Assembly (NCBI RefSeq): GCF_003576645.1
Contig: NC_044919.1
Span: 13,713,685-13,777,684, forward strand
Direction of reading: 5' to 3'
DNA: 64,000 nucleotides
Source of the DNA: Ipomoea triloba
Lineage: Eukaryota; Streptophyta; Magnoliopsida; Solanales; Convolvulaceae
The stretch's first letter is position 1. Each line of letters begins with the position of its first letter. The notes below the pieces were generated by a model. It searched no databases. It saw nothing but the letters and a program-made list of their open reading frames with translations, and was not told the DNA's origin. Of the stretch, positions 60,090 through 64,000 are shown one piece after another. A program made the position numbers and the translations under genes.

Positions 60090-60182
60090 GCTTCAAAAGG
60101 GAATACGATCACGCCTACTGCTCACAAGAGTCAAACCCTCACTCTTGTCTGGGTAAAGGCATGCACTAACCAACTCAACCAA
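60090..60182 (-). repeat. tRNA-like repeat fragment (tentative)
   Basis: The minus strand reads GGTTGAGTTGGTTAGTGCAT (A-box-like) and, about 35 bases later, GAGGGTTTGACTC (B-box-like). It could be a SINE head; I cannot fold a proper tRNA. Confidence 0.35.
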
Positions 60183-60227
60183 TTAATCCATTGTTGACTT
60201 ATATCTATTTTCATATACTTATATCTA

Positions 60228-60258
<31 letters not shown>

Positions 60259-60262
60259 CACA
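60228..60262. repeat. (CA)n microsatellite
   Basis: A CA run with one interruption. Confidence 0.95.
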
Positions 60263-60341
60263 TATAAGGGCTATATAGGAGGTGGGGTTGGGGTGAGTGG
60301 GGGCAGCTACCCCCATTGCCCCCATGGTGGATCCGCCCCTG

Positions 60342-60759
60342 TTTCCGACAATTGTTTACTCTCTTGCTTGAATAGTAGGAGTTTAGAGATTGCACGGTAG
60401 AACACTATGAAGCATAGAAATACCGAGTACATTTGAAAAAGATAGTGAGAGATGTTTACATTGTTTTGTCGCAGGTTGAAGTTATCTTAGTAACCAAATT
60501 GCCCTTCGGAACACTTTTCTTTATTAATATGTGCCTTAATAGCGCTAATTCAAGGATTACGAAGATTTGATCACAATTTTGAATTTTCTAATTTCAATGA
60601 CCAAGATTATACCACAGTTCTTACCTAATGCACTACTTAATTTCCCATGCGGTCATGCAAACATATAAGAACCGTACGATGGGCTAAGATCAAATAGATA
60701 GAAATCAATAAAGAAGAGAAACTAGGCCGTGGCAATTCATAATTTCCTACATTATGTAT
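60342..60759. other. Spacer, no gene seen
   Basis: No recognisable coding or repeat signal. Confidence 0.4.
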
Positions 60760-61070
60760 ATTTCGAAGGTGCACTATGTGCTTGTGTGTGGTGCACTTTT
60801 GAGTGATATGTGACGCACTTGATCTGTAGAGCACTTAGTATTGCACCACTCAAAGGTGGGTCAAACCCATTGATGAGTTCAATATATAGACTCATTAGCA
60901 GGCTCAATGGACCTGTTGGTCCAACGTTACTACTCAACGAGCCGGGTCTATTAAACCAATAGCATTTTTCCCATTTTGGTGGTGCACCATAGAGTATTCA
61001 GAAGTGCAATATATAGCACTCATAAATGCACCACACATCAGCACATAGTACACCACCGAAAATAATGTGG
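60760..61070. repeat. Imperfect inverted repeat of about 90-bp arms
   Basis: TTCGAAGGTGCACTATGTGC (about 60761) and on through GTGTGTGGTGCACTTTTGAG matches the complement of 60980-61065 (GTGCACCATAGAGTATTC ... CACATAGTACACCACCGAAA). About 100 bases separate the arms. It may be a foldback MITE; no target duplication was found. Confidence 0.7.
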
Positions 61071-61764
61071 GTAAAAAAACGTACATATTTATCCCAAAAG
61101 AAGGCATTTTTAGCCTTCCCAATCAATTCATATGTATTTATGCCAAAACAATGTGCATTTTCTCCAAAATATACAAGGAAAAGCTTTTGCATAATTACAA
61201 AAAGAGTTCTACTACATAAACTCTCATTCTTTACTCTATTACTTTTACTGCCTGACGTGGCAAGATATGATAGGTTATCTTCATCTTGTCGGTCCTAAAG
61301 AAAGTGTCAACATCACATTTTTGTGTGATGAAATATAAGTTGGGACTTAGGAGTATAACTTGGGAGTGCATGTAGTATTTTCCTTACAAAAATGTTATAT
61401 CGCATCTTTCATTTAAACTTCTATGTACTTTAACACGTTTTTCCTAAAATAAAGTTACTTTTCTCTTAGACAATACTAGGTTCTCCAAAATAGTGATGTT
61501 TTCTTAGAAATTATTGAATGAATGTTCTACATATTTATAAAATCATTACCACATTTTTCATTTAAGTATAAATCTCATCCTTCAATTATTTTATGATGGA
61601 TAACCAAGATTCATTTCCAATTTTCACATCAGACTCTATTCTCATATGATTTCCCTATGTAGAGATACATAGAAAATCACTTTACACATGTTTTATAAAA
61701 CTATATTCTCTTAAAATTGCCTATATGAACACCCTATATAACGTACACCTATTATATATACTCT
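61071..61764. other. AT-rich spacer
   Basis: No gene recognised; an open frame at 61026-61298 overlaps the inverted repeat and is not convincing. Confidence 0.4.
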
Positions 61765-61776
61765 TACTTTAATAAT

Positions 61777-61960
61777 ATATATATTTTTTTTAGCACTACT
61801 GACTCTGTTACAATGTAGTATCTGTTCATAGCTACTTTCTCAACCTACTGAAGCACAAAAAGTCAACAGTTGCCTCCACTGAGGCTCAAACCCACTCCCA
61901 TCATCCATGTGGGAGTGTTAACCGGGACACCGGGTGCCACTAGACCACAAGGTCTTTGGC
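61777..61960 (-). mobile_element. Complete SINE, minus strand, with 12-bp target duplication
   Basis: TACTTTAATAAT flanks it at 61765-61776 and 61961-61972. In reverse it starts GCCAAAGACCTTGTGGTCTA, has A-box TGGTCTAGTGG, a slightly altered B-box (GGTTTGAGCC), the full body and an A-tail. It has an extra CCGGTGTCCCGGTTAACACT-type segment between the boxes that the 57414 copy lacks but the 39892 copy shares, so there are at least two subfamilies. Confidence 0.92.
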
Positions 61961-61972
61961 TACTTTAATAAT

Positions 61973-62399
61973 GTATGATATATAATAGATGTTGAATTAT
62001 AATTGTATGTTGTCCTTTCTTCTAGTAGACAATATATCACTAGAATGTGATGACAAGATCACGACTTATAAAGTATTTTAGAAAATTACTTCATTATAAA
62101 ATATAAAACCAGGAAATTAATCACAATGAGGATACAGAAAATGTTTAACCAATTACGTAATTTATTGAATTTGAAGTCACTTTCCAACAAAATTTTACTC
62201 CTCCACTAGTCTTATTTAATTTACTCTGCATTGATTTAACCAATTACGTAATTTATTTAATTTTCTCCAACATTTTATAATAATTTTTAAATTTAAGTTC
62301 TTTGTATTAATAGTATTTTTAATATAGTTTATAAATAAATAAACTTTATATACTAATATTAAATTAAATTATAAATAATTTAAATTAAAAGACACAACA
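61973..62399. other. AT-rich stretch, possible Stowaway-like MITE
   Basis: At about 62194-62432 the ends (ACTCCTCCACTAGTCTTATT and the complement of TTGATGTGGAAGGAGT) loosely resemble a Stowaway-like element. No gene. Confidence 0.3.
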
Positions 62400-62839
62400 A
62401 ATAGGATTTGATGTGGAAGGAGTGTTTGGTCTTGCAATTATTTGTGGGCTTGAACAAACTATTGGAGATGTGAATATTATTGGATTTGTATTGGTGAATA
62501 GACCCATAGAGAAACCTATCACAGTGTAAGTCTACACGGTTGATGATTCAATGGAGGTCAATTTTCCTTTAGTCTTTTATTAAGCTTGTAATTGGCCCCT
62601 TTCCCAATATTTTAGCCAAAGAATTATGGGAGATAATGGTGGTAGGCAGAACTTTCCATCTTTATGTGGAGAAGCACATGCATGAGAAATATAAGAAAGG
62701 GAAGATAATGAATCCAATTCAAGCTACAACTCTTGTAGTGGAGCTACCAAGAATGGAGATTTTTCAACACAAAATTAAAGAGGTTGTGACCAAGACAATA
62801 ACCCGGCCAATCATGCCTAATAAAGATAAGATCAGTTAA
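62400..62839 (+). other. Gene-like remnant, product unknown
   Basis: Open pieces are found in two frames: GLEQTIGDVNIIGFVLVNRP-like text at about 62445-62520, and a 67-codon frame at 62636-62839 (MVVGRTFHLYVEKHMHEKY...). Composition is more gene-like than the surroundings, but I do not recognise the protein, and a stop near 62527 breaks the first piece. It might be an old gene or transposase fragment. Confidence 0.3.
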
Positions 62840-64000
62840 AAGATTGTAACAACCATCATATTACCATAATTGCAAGTCACTGATTGAGTACATGACTAAA
62901 ACCCTTTTCTTTTCTTGTAAATCCCAGCTTTGCTGGACTAATCCTAAATCCACAGGACCCCAACCCTATAGTCAATCACGAGTCACGCAATCAGCCTATC
63001 ATATTCTAGTCTTCATGTGCGCACAAGGGATCCAATTCAGACATTCCATCATCCTTGGGTCTGACCTTTTTTCCATACATGTTTTGAGGAAATAGGAATC
63101 CTATTCCATAAGATCGAATAGAATAAGAATTTTATTTCATTATTTGATTCGTGAAACGAATAAATGATAGGAATTGTATTCTAGTGTATATTTGGATTAA
63201 GGAACAAAAATGCAATAAATATTCAAAAAATAAAATTACCCTTGACACAACAACAACAACAATTATAAAATACATTTATAATATATTAATAACAAAAATA
63301 GGTAAGGATAAATTAAGCATTACAAAAAATAAGTTATTTTTAAAAACTCATAAATAACATAATACCAACCAACCAACCCCCCCGTCCCTCCCTCTCTCTC
63401 AATAAAATGACTTGCCAAACGACAGAATAGGTATATTCTTAAGAATGTTATTCCATTCGTGAGTCAAACATGATATTTATGTAAAAAAAAAAAAAAGAGA
63501 ATGAATACAATTTATTGTAAATCTCAAGTGCATGTTATATAGAAAATACTTAATAGAAAGTACAAGAAATAAATTTGACTACATATATATTCTTATGAGA
63601 CCTCTTGACGTTACACTGAAGGGTTTGAGTCCTACCAGAACAATCATGTATACAACATTTTAGTTGTTTATAAAAGAAAATTAGTTCTAGTTTATTTAGA
63701 AGATATAATTGATTATAGTTGTTAACTTGTTATTAGTGTTTTGGAGATATTGTAAATGTTATTCATCATTTGAATGATTGATTATAATTGCATTGTACTA
63801 CTCATTGTATCAACTAAAAAAGAAAGAAAATAAAAGAAGCTCAATGCTTTAATTAAATTTTATACCACAAACTATTTATAATTTTGAGTTCTATGTTATA
63901 AATAATGCAGGAGTAGTATCATATTTCTTATATTTCTTTTTTATTTATTTTACTCATGTTAGTCAAATCAATCAACTATTTATTTTTTACTAATTTCTTA
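62840..64000. other. AT-rich end of window
   Basis: No gene recognised. AGGAATCCTATTCC-like words at about 63097 and ATTCTTAAGAATGTTATTCC at about 63433 could be ends of a small MITE, but the match is loose. Confidence 0.4.

Larger units (their letters stand above)
58137..60341. mobile_element. Putative DNA transposon by its ends
   Basis: The left AGTGGCGGAGCTAGAAAAAT and the right complement CAGGGGCGGATCCA could be a terminal inverted repeat. Inside are a 148-bp tandem duplication and an RPA-like pseudogene. I cannot find a convincing target duplication, so the ends may belong to separate insertions. Confidence 0.3.

Noticed and set aside
60131..60400. Frames across the CA microsatellite
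   Set aside because: They contain runs of VCVCV or HTHTH from the simple repeat.

Overview
This window looks like an AT-rich, transposon-dominated stretch of a eudicot nuclear genome. I see one intact host protein gene, no rRNA or functional tRNA gene, and almost everything else I can name is a plant transposable element: Ty1/copia and Ty3/gypsy retrotransposons, Helitrons, hAT, Mutator-like, PIF/Harbinger-like and Stowaway-like elements, and a tRNA-derived SINE family with about eleven copies. The style resembles Convolvulaceae (Ipomoea-like), but that is a weak impression. The window is a draft assembly: it holds a 533-base run of N, a single N joining two near-identical 2-kb blocks, and a striking set of exact 42-bp tandem repeats that may be artefactual.

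Layout. 1-7 kb: degenerate gypsy remains with a minus-strand LTR and primer-binding site, then a truncated minus-strand copia element (LTR, PBS, gag, zinc knuckle, protease start). 7.4-8.1 kb: a non-autonomous hAT-like element. 11.6-12.3 kb: the host gene, a RHA2-like RING-H2 ubiquitin ligase on the minus strand, with a TATA box and an ABRE-like site; a Stowaway-like MITE lies further upstream. 15.6-23.3 kb: Helitron A, with 5' TC, 3' hairpin and CTAG end, a 2.7-kb array of about 113-bp units where a Rep region would be expected, and a broken helicase present twice. 24.5-29.1 kb: a MITE, a large imperfect inverted repeat, and a 2.5-kb gypsy solo LTR set inside a (TA)n microsatellite. 31-33 kb: nested terminal-inverted-repeat elements. 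34.3-38.8 kb: a tandem-repeat-bearing TIR element split by Helitron B, which carries a VPS52-like exon and a later SINE. 39.5-41.8 kb: SINEs, an array-bearing TIR element and a Tourist-like MITE. 43.7-46.6 kb: a decayed copia element and an LTR. 49.6-57.2 kb: a solo LTR (5-bp target duplication TATCA) split by a young, nearly complete SIRE-like copia element. 57-62 kb: more SINEs, an RPA-like OB-fold pseudogene and inverted repeats. 62-64 kb: little that can be named.

How the parts relate. The coding elements are mostly dead. The copia element at 49.7-56.2 kb has about 99% identical LTRs but two in-frame stops and one frameshift. Helitron A keeps helicase motifs but has stops, frameshifts and no Rep domain. 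The SINEs and MITEs would depend on enzymes made elsewhere. The nesting order is readable: outer solo LTR before copia; TIR element before Helitron B before SINE; microsatellite before gypsy LTR. The most useful points for a second look are the termini and empty-site logic of the two Helitrons, the VPS52-like capture, the internally deleted SINE with a perfect target duplication, and the recurrent 42-bp duplications.
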